Positions 30,801 through 41,800 of a DNA stretch of 64,000 nt are shown one piece after another. Below the pieces are notes generated by a model. The model made no database searches. It was not told the DNA's origin and saw nothing but the letters and a program-made list of their open reading frames with translations. The stretch is taken from NCBI GenBank assembly GCA_020137815.1, contig CM035352.1:8672416-8736415 (forward strand). The letters are read 5' to 3'. Both the position numbers and the translations under genes were made by a program. The stretch is from Hormiphora californensis (Eukaryota > Ctenophora > Tentaculata > Cydippida > Pleurobrachiidae). How positions within the stretch are numbered: the first letter of the stretch is position 1; each line of letters starts with the position of its first letter.

Positions 30801-31557
30801 AACCACTAACCTGCCATTCTCTAGGTGTGTTGCATCCTTCTCATCACATGTGGCACCATTGCCTCCCTCTTCTTCCTGAGCGAGACTGATAACTATCTGG
30901 GGAAATACATCCTGTCCTACTGTACAATCATCTCGGCCTGTCAACTTATGGTATGTATTACGTGTTAGGGTTATATAGTTACTACGTTGAGACTCTTGAG
31001 AGAATCGAGACCGTGCCAATACCTGTCTGGCGGCGCCGACCCGATCTGAGCACACTGGGAATAAATACGGGGTCTTGTGCCGCTAGTTTAAGATTCTCAG
31101 AAAGCTCAGGAAACCCTTGGAATCTAAATCCCCAATTCCAATTACAGGAGGACTTTATAGAAGTGGCAATTACGAGATACTATGACTCCATAAACCTACC
31201 AGCGTTCAAAAGTTTCTCCGTCCAAGACTATATTAACTCAAAGGTAGGATATTGTTTCATTGTTGTTATTTCTCAACTAGACCTTACTTTTTATTTTTCA
31301 TAAAGCCCTCCAGCTCCCCCTCTCTGTGTTTCCTGAAGCCCCTCTCAATTAATTAATTAATTAACTAATTAATAATCTCTTCTTAGGTGGGTTTTCTGCA
31401 CGGTATTGGGGCTGCTGCTGGGAGTCTCATTTTCGGGCTCCTAGTTAATGACATGGACATTGAAACTGCAATTTTTACTGTCACTGCAATATTCACCACT
31501 CTAGCTGTGGTCACGGCACCCCTCTCCACTCTGTTTATAGCCGCTGAACTGAGATAG
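20961..31557 (+). CDS. MFS-like 12-transmembrane transporter (10 exons)
   Basis: Exons: 20961-21047, 21232-21306, 21519-21651, 28484-28746, 28869-28984, 30165-30292, 30473-30639, 30825-30950, 31148-31243, 31387-31557. All ten join in consistent phase, including the long jump from 21651 to 28484, giving about 453 residues. Hydrophobic segments count to twelve, six on each side of a Cys-containing hydrophilic region (..CSNDELIPCTDPDC..). The glycine-rich late helix GFLHGIGAAAGSLIFGLLV is typical of helix 11 in Major Facilitator proteins. It is a predicted membrane transporter with unknown substrate. I cannot place it in a named SLC family. The 6.8-kb third intron holds a minisatellite, two MITEs and an intronless carboxylesterase gene. 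A fold-back insertion sits in the intron 28985-30164. Confidence 0.8.
21890..21940. repeat. (AG)n microsatellite
   Basis: Pure AG tract inside the long intron of the MFS-like gene. Confidence 0.9.
22352..23018 (+). repeat. 23-24 bp minisatellite, about 28 units, intronic
   Basis: Units are variants of CTGTCCTTACTGGAGCGGGG plus TCAG. Most are 24 bp; some end in TGG and are 23 bp. Because the unit has no stop codon in any forward frame, long open frames (up to 256 codons) arise by chance. The flanking MFS exons splice past it in phase, so it is treated as intronic. Confidence 0.85.
23019..24934. other. Intronic stretch with simple repeats
   Basis: Within the long MFS intron. It contains a short (AG)n at 23439-23467, a degenerate 45-60-bp repeat around GTAGACTGAGTCCCTCTTGC (about 23960-24240), and a (CT)n tract at 24719-24833. 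No exon or gene recognised. Confidence 0.6.
24937..25016. mobile_element. 80-bp pogo/Tc1-type MITE, TA duplication
   Basis: CAGTCGGACCCCGATTTACC at the left and its complement at the right, flanked by TA. The word CGGTAAATCGGGG recurs inside. Relatives are at 34781-35367 and 46836-47007, with fragments near 51410-51429 and 54757. Confidence 0.88.
25150..25898. mobile_element. 749-bp MITE with perfect 9-bp target duplication
   Basis: The left end TTGGCAATGAAATTACCCCT and right end AGGGGTGACTTCGTAACCAA match the family at 11215-11291. Perfect GAACTAACT duplications sit at 25141-25149 and 25899-25907. The interior has further CG-rich inverted words (TATACGCTCTGCA and its complement, around 25807-25832). 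There is no coding content. Confidence 0.88.
26504..26511 (+). promoter_or_regulatory. TATA box of the carboxylesterase gene
   Basis: TATAAATA lies 45 bases before the ATG at 26549. It would place transcription start near 26535, giving a very short leader. This supports independent transcription of the nested gene. Confidence 0.6.
26549..28210 (+). CDS. Secreted type-B carboxylesterase/cholinesterase family protein, intronless and nested
   Basis: 553 residues from the ATG at 26549 (the frame is open three bases further, but only from GTG). A hydrophobic signal peptide (MMFFLPFLLLHLS) predicts secretion. Family motifs: EDCLVLTVRTPN (about 90-101), oxyanion-hole HGG (115-117), GNYGIGDAL (about 169-177) and the nucleophile elbow GESSGG with Ser at 202. 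Probable triad partners are Glu336 in AQETAYN and His458 in SSMHGWDTE. So all catalytic residues appear present and hydrolysis of carboxyl esters is expected; the substrate is not predictable. Several N-glycosylation sequons (NKT, NTS, NET) fit an extracellular protein. The gene is a single exon on the same strand inside the third intron of the MFS-like gene, with its own TATA box. Its length is normal for the family. Confidence 0.95.
   Translation: MMFFLPFLLLHLSTSITINTPLGRVTSLDLKTTRGVIHEFYELPYAAIHRRWTHSTLREKHWKGVRDASQYTGIKCIQGYYSANFGSGTEDCLVLTVRTPNTTPSTPLPVMVWIHGGSLRVGWGEEPGYAPDADLTGEVNAVTVTINYRLDVMGFLQTADLARRGHLGNYGIGDALTALRWIQANIASFGGDPGSVTLLGESSGGAVIYGLLGSEKADGMFHKAILLSAPQTLITTPAQACTTRASFTRDAGCDSCNKTERIQCLRQANTTTLAKAFFSYRGYGFYDFPYGYEGLYGESMDFAVLDGTLVTSDPFGVGSRARNGKVELYISNTAQETAYNVFYGTNVVTTWLDATKLLMEKRDNLIQTYKGDLSKFPKTALNKVAEMYYWKNTSETWWPQLSIDTVLTDIRTTCLNNNLVKSLNQNHNITARRVYISQRVNETFNVGGGVSVPWSSMHGWDTEALFGYGYYTPLYNLTTTNQDHNQRFLRNLRDFVGSVVWDKVSNETWPRGETLHFTNEDFPGSLRLEDDPPQEDQCEMWEELDMLKFGWQN
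29148..30157 (+). repeat. Tandem duplication of about 190-200 bp, first copy interrupted
   Basis: The block GTACTTTTAAAATAAAAAAT through CTAGCAATCAATTATCATAA occurs twice: 29148-29224 plus 29836-29955, and 29971-30157. The second copy is intact and includes the intron end before exon 30165-30292. The first is split by the fold-back insertion at 29225-29835. Confidence 0.85.
29225..29835. mobile_element. 611-bp fold-back element with demonstrable empty site
   Basis: Inverted arms of about 130 bp (ATGTTATATCATGATTCCTT and its complement) surround a 340-bp core. Comparing the two tandem copies shows insertion between TTCTAT and ATCTCT with AT (or ATAT) duplicated. The core contains GGGTTCGTGTCCCG, which resembles a pol III B box, possibly a tRNA-derived remnant. 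No transposase is present. Confidence 0.82.
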
Positions 31558-32845
31558 GGACAATTTCTAATTCTTGAAATGTTGAGGTAGTAGATTGTTT
31601 AATTACCCTTCTTTTCTCGTGGAGAATTATCCATTATTTTAGGAATGAAGCGCATCAATTATTGATCGAATTGGTTTGTAATATATAGCTGGTTTAATTA
31701 GTTCTATTACTTGTTGGGGAGTGTGTAAACATTAATTGCATGAAGTTATGAAATTGGGTTTGTACATTATGATTTGTCTATTGCGTCCTTCTTGTAAAGT
31801 CATCGTGTTGTGTTGTAAAACACAAGGATTTCTGCTATTCCAAATTTTAAATACACACACTGATGCGCCTACAGGTTATTATTATTATTATAAAAATTCA
31901 ACACTACTTTAAATGAATTAATTTGAGACTTTTTGGACGGCCACGGCTCGTTAGCTTATGAGGCTAATGAGTTGGGCCACACAATTAAAAGCCAATTAGT
32001 TAATTAGGGCACCCCACGCCACCCTACTAGGGCGGGAGCCGGGAACAGGTTTTCGGGGAGATATGTCGTGATGATGCCCGATCCAAATTGCACTCACCTG
32101 TAGCTTTTACCTGTGAAGGTTTTTTCCCGTGACAAATTCAAAAGGATATTCCCAAAATTACCATAAAGCAGAAATCCTTTTAGTACAAGTATTGCAATAA
32201 TGGAGGTCAAAGCCATCGTTTTGAGCTGGCCGGATAACTGAAATGATGACAATGTAATCATGCCGTTCCATTTTCCAATACTAATGGAATTTCTATTGGA
32301 AAGGCAGATACTTCGTCCCTATTGTCTGGAGGTTAGAAAATGCTCGAGCAGATCCTTTACATTTCAAACAAACGTGTAGGGCTTATCAGGGAAGGGGACT
32401 ATGACCATGAGAAATTTAGATAACCAAAACGCAGGCTGTGATCTCCCTTGGGCCCGGGACCGTTTCCTTTCAATGGCCCAACCCGGGGTCGGCATGGCAG
32501 ACATTTGCAGCTGGGTCTGATTTTATTCCCACGGCGCGCGCTCCGTGGGAATATTGCGCGACATTCCCTACCCCCACTGCACCGCGCCATCCAGATGTGT
32601 GTTCTGTGAAGAGCGATACGGAACCGGACCGGGACATTTTCCAAGTTTTATTTTGGGAAATCAGCACATTCACACTCGGTTAATATGGTTGTTACTAAAA
32701 AGTATAAAAAGAGGATAAAATTTAATATACGGCGTAAAAAGTCATTTTAGTTGGGACCAGAGCCTGCTGATTCGATCAGTGATTCCATTCTTCGATTGTT
32801 TCCGCTCTATTAACAATGTTCAACAACTCAAAGCGGTATAAAAGT
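31558..32845. other. Intergenic between convergent genes
   Basis: Between the stops of the MFS-like and SMCR8-like genes. AAGGATTTCTGCT (about 31824) and AGCAGAAATCCTTT (about 32168) are inverted, suggesting a 350-bp degenerate element. 32440-32640 is GC-rich with no recognisable exon. No gene supported. Confidence 0.45.
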
Positions 32846-35800
32846 TCATTCATTCAATCCGGGTATACCAGTATACCATTGGTCGGATCTAGAGGCCGGT
32901 GAATACCCGAAAACTTCTGAATAACTATAAATCTCTGACATTAGTTGGGGGAACACACTAAGATAGCACAGCTTCATCGATTCTTCATTGTTTATGTTCG
33001 ATTGGAGGAGCTCCACTATTTGGTGTTTATAGATCCTGTAGTCGCAATCCCGGGCTTGGGAACGAGGTCCGACACTCATTAGGGAGTCCAGGTCACACTG
33101 CAAAGATAGATGGGCTAAATGTTGGGAAATTCTGGGATAATTATGGTGGCATTGATTCAATAAGAAAAGAACAATAATTATGAATTGGAAACTAGGGTAC
33201 ATAATTTGAAATTTAATTATTAAATCGATGCTAATTTCCACAAAGCTAGTATGTAGTTACATACCTGTTTATCAGTTAATATCTTGTAAAACTTGTACAT
33301 AATCTCAGATCCCAGTTCACTGACAAGAGAATACTTTACATATTTCCAAAGATCCGCAGCTCTATCAAAAGGGATAAGAGACACCCCTGAGACACCCCAC
33401 ACCCGGGATAGAATTCCGTTCATTCCGGTCCTGTTATCGGCATAACGGGCCACCATTCCTGTTTTCCGGGCTGGGAAAATGTAGCAACACAGCGAGTTCT
33501 GAAGAGATTTAGTTAATTCAATTGGGAGTTTAGCTAAAAACAGGAAATTCAGCAAGGATTAGATATGGCATATCATAAGTTATCATAAGCTATCAAAAGG
33601 GTTAAAAGGGTGGAGTAAAATATTGATAGGGTAGGGTTGAATGGAAGATTAGATAGGGTGTCAGCTGTATACCTTGGCGTACATTTGCAGTTTTTCAATG
33701 TTCCCTGTTTGGTACCGTATTAGCGTGTACTGAGCAAGTCCTTCTGTCGTTAGATCTGGGAACAAAATCATCATCAGCTTACTTGATACTGAGCAGTTTA
33801 TTAAAGTATTATATTGTTAAAGTATTTATTGTTGAATACAGTTTTCTAACTAGTAGCAGCCTTGTAATAACAATTTCGCAAATTACCATTCACCTCAAGT
33901 CATTAACGTACCATGTAAGAGACTTTTGCAAATCCGGGCAGGGTTAGTGACGAACAGAGAAAGGGCATTAAACATAGCGTTGGCAGTGGTGTCCTCTATC
34001 GACAACATTACAATAACCACTGGCCTACCACACAACACAGAGTAAATCAAGTCACGAGAGGGTAAACCTGTAATAATCGGCGTTTTTAATGTCAATCCAA
34101 TTCTCATAATATAATGACAGACAGGATAATTATCGGGTAATTAGATATCAGATGGTTCAGAGACAATTCACATATCGTTATCTAGCTTACGCCAGTCCAG
34201 TTGTCCAACATATTAGGATACTAAAATCTACAAAATACCTCCTTTCTCCCTCAAAACCCAAAGATCCTCTTGAATCGTGGTCTCAGAATAACAGGACACT
34301 TTCTGTATCTTCCCATCCGTTCCTAAAAAACAAATTGTGATGTCATGTGACGTCATGTATGGGATGTCATGTGATACATGGTGTCGAACCCTAATTTACT
34401 GGCCCCCGATATAACGGGCAAGTCAATCCCCATGAGCAATGCATCATGAGTCATACACCGATTTACCAGAGTACTAATTGAGCATCCTGGTAATTCAGGG
34501 TCTGTCTGTTTCTATCTACCTGTATCAACAAGAGGTGAAAGAAAGTCAGGTGCACTTCCATCGATAGAACACTTTAGTACATCCTCAATGAGATGAAACC
34601 CCTCCTGATCCCCTCCATCTCCCTCCCCTACACCCTCCTCAAACGTGGGCCGGGTGAGGGTGAGAAGATGTGCCCCCAGACACAAACGGTAACATCTGGA
34701 GGTATGTCAATTAAAGAAAACAACAATTTAGTAGTACAGTACTCAGAAACTATGCCAGACGTCATCACGATTTAGTAGTACAGTCGGACCCCGATTTAGC
34801 GGCACCCCGATTTAACGGCAGGATAAATTTCCCCCAAAAAATTGAAAATTTTTTTTGGAAAATTTTTATGAAAATTTTTCAAAGGTTTTATCAACCACTA
34901 CACGTCCGAATCGTGTTTCGAATCGATGCATCTTATTGCATGTCTTGCCGGTAATTAGACAGTTCGAAGCGAACAGATATGTGATCCCCATGGGGCCCAT
35001 CGAATCGCAAGTTATCTAAGCGTCAAAATTGCGATTCAATGGGGATCACGTGTCGGTTTGTTTCGAACCGTCTAATTAGCGACAGGGCGTGCGATAAGAT
35101 GCACTGATTCGAAACACGATTCGAACGTGGTTGGTAGTAGTGTACCTTAGAAAATTTTTCATAAAGTTTTTCGAATTTTTAAAATTATTTTCATTTTCTA
35201 ATCAGAAATGATTATATGTATAATCAATACAGTGTGTTTTAGTATAGCATTTTGGACAAAAATAGGGTTTTATGGGCCAAATAGGCTCTACCCCGATTTA
35301 ACGGACACCCCGATTTAACGGACAAAACCCTTTCCCCCGAGGGTGCCGTTAAATCGGGGTCCGACTGTACTAAAATTCAATCAAGAATCAGAAACTATCG
35401 GGTGAACCCGGTAAATCGGGGCCCGGTAAATCGGGGTCTGACTGTACTAAAATTCAATCAATAATCAGGAACTATCGGGTGAACTATCGTCAGGAGTCAT
35501 CTCACCTGGGAGTTTGGAGGGACCGGGCAAGTAAAGTATATCCATGGTCAGTGGTACTAAGTTGTTCCATGGTGTCAAGTAAGACCTCATGCATAGTCGG
35601 CAGGAGTTCAGCTATACTTCTCATTGTCCCTGTAGATGGTTTTTAGTATTACACACGCTTGAGATAGGATGACGTCATTATCATAGCTAATTCTGAGATG
35701 GGCCGAAACTAGTCCAAATACCCCGTATGCATTATATAGTCAAACCTTTTGGTGGCTTAGTGAGTTGCTGGGGTTGAAGTGGTCCATGATCATTTGTTAG

Positions 35801-38800
35801 GACAGTTTCGGACTTTCTGATCTCCCCCAACCACCAGTCAACTTGGTTTCTCTGCGAAATAATTAGGGAGATAAAGGAAAGGGTAATAAATGGGTGTTAT
35901 AGATCACGTGGTATATGCCCATATATGGCGTTACTCAGCTTCTACCTTATGCCCATATATGGCGTTACTCAGTTTCTACCTCATGGCCATATATGGTGTT
36001 ACTCAGTTACTACCTCATGCCCATATATGGTGTTACTCGGTTTCTACCTCATGTTCAGCGTCCTCGGGAAGGGTGGCCCGTTTGTGTCTCATCTCGTCAT
36101 AAAACAGGAAAATGTTTCGTCTGTGACACTGTGCTGTTACCTGCAGTTATAGGACAGATATCACGTGGTGACCAGATTTGGGTATGTAGGGTAGCGACTG
36201 TTATATAAAGGGTGGGATCGGTGGGTAGCCGTCCGGGTGTGCACTAACACCGGTACAATATGACAATTCGAATTGGGGTTGGACGGCCGCCGCTGCATCT
36301 CATTTCTGCTAACTAGTGTTACAACTGTACGGAACCCTCCAGCTCCGATACCCTGTTTACAAGCCGTACAGCAGGGATCTCGGCCAGATTCATCTCGATT
36401 AGGCACATATTGCTTCACACTATCAGCAGATTGATCGTAGTCTTATACCATGAATCTCTGATAGAAACAAACGTTGTATTCTAACAAGAGTCTAATCAAC
36501 CTTCTCATGTGCTAGTCAGTAGGCTCCAGTAACATGGTATTTAACACAGTTCTCCCCCAGACAGTGCGATTAAACAACTGTTATATAAAGGGTGGGTTGG
36601 GGGTAACTGATCCTAAACTGGCCAACACATGGTAATGAGAGCGGTGGGTAGCCGTCCGGGTGTGCACTAACACCGGTACAATATGACAATTCGAATTGGG
36701 GTTGGACGGCCGCCGCTGCATCTCATTTCTGCTAACTAGTGTTACAACTGTACGGAACCCTCCAGCTCCGATACCCTGTTTACAAGCCGTACAGCAGGGA
36801 TCTCGGCCAGATTCATCTCGATTAGGCACATATTGCTTCACACTATCAGCAGATTGATCGTAGTCTTATACCATGAATCTCTGATAGAAACAAACGTTGT
36901 ATTCTAACAAGAGTCTAATCAACCTTCTCATGTGCTAGTCAGTAGGCTCCAGTAACATGGTATTTAACACAGTTCTCCCCCAGACAGTGCGATTAAACAA
37001 CTGTTATATAAAGGGTGGGTTGGGGGTAACTGATCCTAAACTGGCCAACACATGGTAATGAGAGCGGTGGGTAGCCGTCCGGGTGTGCACTAACACCGGT
37101 ACAATATGACAATTCGAATTGGGGTTGGACGGCCGCCGCTGCATCTCATTTCTGCTAACTAGTGTTACAACTGTACGGAACCCTCCAGCTCCGATACCCT
37201 GTTTACAAGCCGTACAGCAGGGATCTCGGCCAGATTCATCTCGATTAGGCACATATTGCTTCACACTATCAGCAGATTGATCGTAGTCTTATACCATGAA
37301 TCTCTGATAGAAACAAACGTTGTATTCTAACAAGAGTCTAATCAACCTTCTCATGTGCTAGTCAGTAGGCTCCAGTAACATGGTATTTAACACAGTTCTC
37401 CCCCAGACAGTGCGATTAAACAACTGTTATATAAAGGGTGGGTTGGGGGTAACTGATCCTAAACTGGCCAACACATGGTAATGAGAGCGGTGGGTAGCCG
37501 TCCGGGTGTGCACTAACACCGGTACAATATGACAATTCGAATTGGGGTTGGACGGCCGCCGCTGCATCTCATTTCTGCTAACTAGTGTTACAACTGTACG
37601 GAACCCTCCAGCTCCGATACCCTGTTTACAAGCCGTACAGCAGGGATCTCGGCCAGATTCATCTCGATTAGGCACATATTGCTTCACACTATCAGCAGAT
37701 TGATCGTAGTCTTATACCATGAATCTCTGATAGAAACAAACGTTGTATTCTAACAAGAGTCTAATCAACCTTCTCATGTGCTAGTCAGTAGGCTCCAGTA
37801 ACATGGTATTTAACACAGTTCTCCCCCAGACAGTGCGATTAAACAACTGTTATATAAAGGGTGGGTTGGGGGTAACTGATCCTAAACTGGCCAACACATG
37901 GTAATGAGAGCGGTGGGTAGCCGTCCGGGTGTGCACTAACACCGGTACAATATGACAATTCGAATTGGGGTTGGACGGCCGCCGCTGCATCTCATTTCTG
38001 CTAACTAGTGTTACAACTGTACGGAACCCTCCAGCTCCGATACCCTGTTTACAAGCCGTACAGCAGGGATCTCGGCCAGATTCATCTCGATTAGGCACAT
38101 ATTGCTTCACACTATCAGCAGATTGATCGTAGTCTTATACCATGAATCTCTGATAGAAACAAACGTTGTATTCTAACAAGAGTCTAATCAACCTTCTCAT
38201 GTGCTAGTCAGTAGGCTCCAGTAACATGGTATTTAACACAGTTCTCCCCCAGACAGTGCGATTAAACAACTGTTATATAAAGGGTGGGTTGGGGGTAACT
38301 GATCCTAAACTGGCCAACACATGGTAATGAGAGCGGTGGGTAGCCGTCCGGGTGTGCACTAACACCGGTACAATATGACAATTCGAATTGGGGTTGGACG
38401 GCCGCCGCTGCATCTCATTTCTGCTAACTAGTGTTACAACTGTACGGAACCCTCCAGCTCCGATACCCTGTTTACAAGCCGTACAGCAGGGATCTCGGCC
38501 AGATTCATCTCGATTAGGCACATATTGCTTCACACTATCAGCAGATTGATCGTAGTCTTATACCATGAATCTCTGATAGAAACAAACGTTGTATTCTAAC
38601 AAGAGTCTAATCAACCTTCTCATGTGCTAGTCAGTAGGCTCCAGTAACATGGTATTTAACACAGTTCTCCCCCAGACAGTGCGATTAAACAACTGTTATA
38701 TAAAGGGTGGGTTGGGGGTTAGCAGAAATGAGATGCAGCGGCGGCCGTCCAACCCCAATTCGAATTGTCATATTGTACCGGTGTTAGTGCACACCCGGAC

Positions 38801-41800
38801 GGCTACCCACCGCTCTCATTACCATGTGTTGGCCAGTTTAGGATCAGTTACCCCCAACCCACCCTTTATATAACAGTTGTTTAATCGCACTGTCTGGGGG
38901 AGAACTGTGTTAAATACCATGTTACTGGAGACTACTGACTAGCACATGAGAAGGTTGATTAGACTCTTGTTAGAATACAACGTTTGTTTCTATCAGAGAT
39001 TGATGGTACCGTAATCTGGGGTAACTTTGGTTTGCAGGGTAACTTTGGACACTTTCAAAATTTGGCTTTACTCCAAAATTACCAACAGATAACGAGAGAT
39101 TTGGAAAAAAATTTTGGTGTACAAGTAACTGACCCACAAATGTCTAACTAATGGTACAATTATTTTTTCCAAGTCTATGCTAATTATCTCCTAATTAGGG
39201 TCAAACATAATTGAAGTCAAATTCGCTAAAAATGTTCAAATCAAAATGGGTACCATAGATCTGACCGGGCAAATGACCGAATCAAGTTTGCTCTATAGAG
39301 TGGAAGGGTTTCGATCAAATAATTCGGGGCACCATTTTTCAAACCCGATCAATTACTTTAATTGAGACTAATTGGGGTGGCTAATGTTACCCCGCCATAT
39401 TTTGAATTTTGGGGTAACTTTGGACGGGGTGCCAAAGTTACCCCACACTACAGGTTTTGATCTTTTGATGTCGTCAGAGTTGCCTTAAACCCTCTCTGAC
39501 TTGTTTAGAATCATTTGACCAAGATTCAGCCCGATTTATGCCCATTTTCATTTATCTATTCGCTAGGGTAGTGAATAAACCAGAAAATGTGTTCTACTTT
39601 ATGGAGCTAAATCACAGAAATCCGACCTGAAACCCATCAAACTTCAATAATTTGGGGTCACTCTTCCATCCTGTAGCTTGGTAGATGGTATTGACCCTCT
39701 ATCATAGAGTCTATGTGAGTGTATTAGTTCTTGTGGACAATCTATGCAGGAACACAGGCAGCAAAACTCCTTTATTTAGCCAGTACCCATATTAGTGGAC
39801 AAATTGCTGGCGGTCAAATTCAGTAAAAAGAACTAATACTGTCGCCTAGGGAGCCAATACCACCTACCAAGCTACTGCAGGGTGGATGAGGGACTCCAAA
39901 TTACTGAAGTTTGATGGGTTTCAGGCCGGTTGTTTGTGATTTAGCTCCATAAAATAGACCAAATCCTTGTTTATTCACTACCCTATAGGATAGATGGATG
40001 AAAACGGGCGTGGATTGGGCTGAATTTTGGTCATATGGTCCTAAACAAGTCAGAGAGGGTCTAAGGCAACTCTACAAACGCTCATATCGAAAACCTAAAC
40101 ATTTAATGTTCATTTATTTGTCATTGCAAAATGTGTCCAAAGTTACCCCACCCCGATTCCAAAGTTACCCCATGCCCTAAAACTCCACTTACACTAAAGT
40201 ACACGTTAATTAATGTAATTAAATGAAAGGGGGCCAAAAATTTCACTAGTTATATCTGGTGTACTGGGTCTGGAACGGGATTATTTGGTTCAAAAATTTT
40301 CGAGTGTGGTTCTGGCAAGGAGTTATTTTAGGAGAATGCTAAAAAGTGGTACAAAGTTACCCCAACTTACGGTATAAGACTACGATCAATCTGCTGATAG
40401 TGTGAAGCAATATGTGCCTAATCGAGATGAATCTGGCCGAGATCCCTGCTGTACGGCTTGTAAACAGGGTATCGGAGCTGGAGGGTTCCGTACAGTTGTA
40501 ACACTAGTTAGCAGAAATGAGATGCAGCGGCGGCCGTCCAACCCCAATTCGAATTGTCATATTGTACCGGTGTTAGTGCACACCCGGACGGCTACCCACC
40601 GCTCTCATTACCATGTGTTGGCCAGTTTAGGATCAGTTACCCCCAACCCACCCTTTATATAACAGTTGTTTAATCGCACTGTCTGGGGGAGAACTGTGTT
40701 AAATACCATGTTACTGGAGCCTACTGACTAGCACATGAGAAGGTTGATTAGACTCTTGTTAGAATACAACGTTTGTTTCTATCAGAGATTCATGGTATAA
40801 GACTACGATCAATCTGCTGATAGTGTGAAGCAATATGTGCCTAATCGAGATGAATCTGGCCGAGATCCCTGCTGTACGGCTTGTAAACAGGGTATCGGAG
40901 CTGGAGGGTTCCGTACAGTTGTAACACTAGTTAGCAGAAATGAGATGCAGCGGCGGCCGTCCAACCCCAATTCGAATTGTCATATTGTACCGGTGTTAGT
41001 GCACACCCGGACGGCTACCCACCGCTCTCATTACCATGTGTTGGCCAGTTTAGGATCAGTTACCCCCAACCCACCCTTTATATAACAGTTGTTTAATCGC
41101 ACTGTCTGGGGGAGAACTGTGTTAAATACCATGTTACTGGAGCCTACTGACTAGCACATGAGAAGGTTGATTAGACTCTTGTTAGAATACAACGTTTGTT
41201 TCTATCAGAGATTCATGGTATAAGACTACGATCAATCTGCTGATAGTGTGAAGCAATATGTGCCTAATCGAGATGAATCTGGCCGAGATCCCTGCTGTAC
41301 GGCTTGTAAACAGGGTATCGGAGCTGGAGGGTTCCGTACAGTTGTAACACTAGTTAGCAGAAATGAGATGCAGCGGCGGCCGTCCAACCCCAATTCGAAT
41401 TGTCATATTGTACCGGTGTTAGTGCACACCCGGACGGCTACCCACCGCTCTCATTACCATGTGTTGGCCAGTTTAGGATCAGTTACCCCCAACCCACCCT
41501 TTATATAACAGTTGTTTAATCGCACTGTCTGGGGGAGAACTGTGTTAAATACCATGTTACTGGAGCCTACTGACTAGCACATGAGAAGGTTGATTAGACT
41601 CTTGTTAGAATACAACGTTTGTTTCTATCAGAGATTCATGGTATAAGACTACGATCAATCTGCTGATAGTGTGAAGCAATATGTGCCTAATCGAGATGAA
41701 TCTGGCCGAGATCCCTGCTGTACGGCTTGTAAACAGGGTATCGGAGCTGGAGGGTTCCGTACAGTTGTAACACTAGTTAGCAGAAATGAGATGCAGCGGC

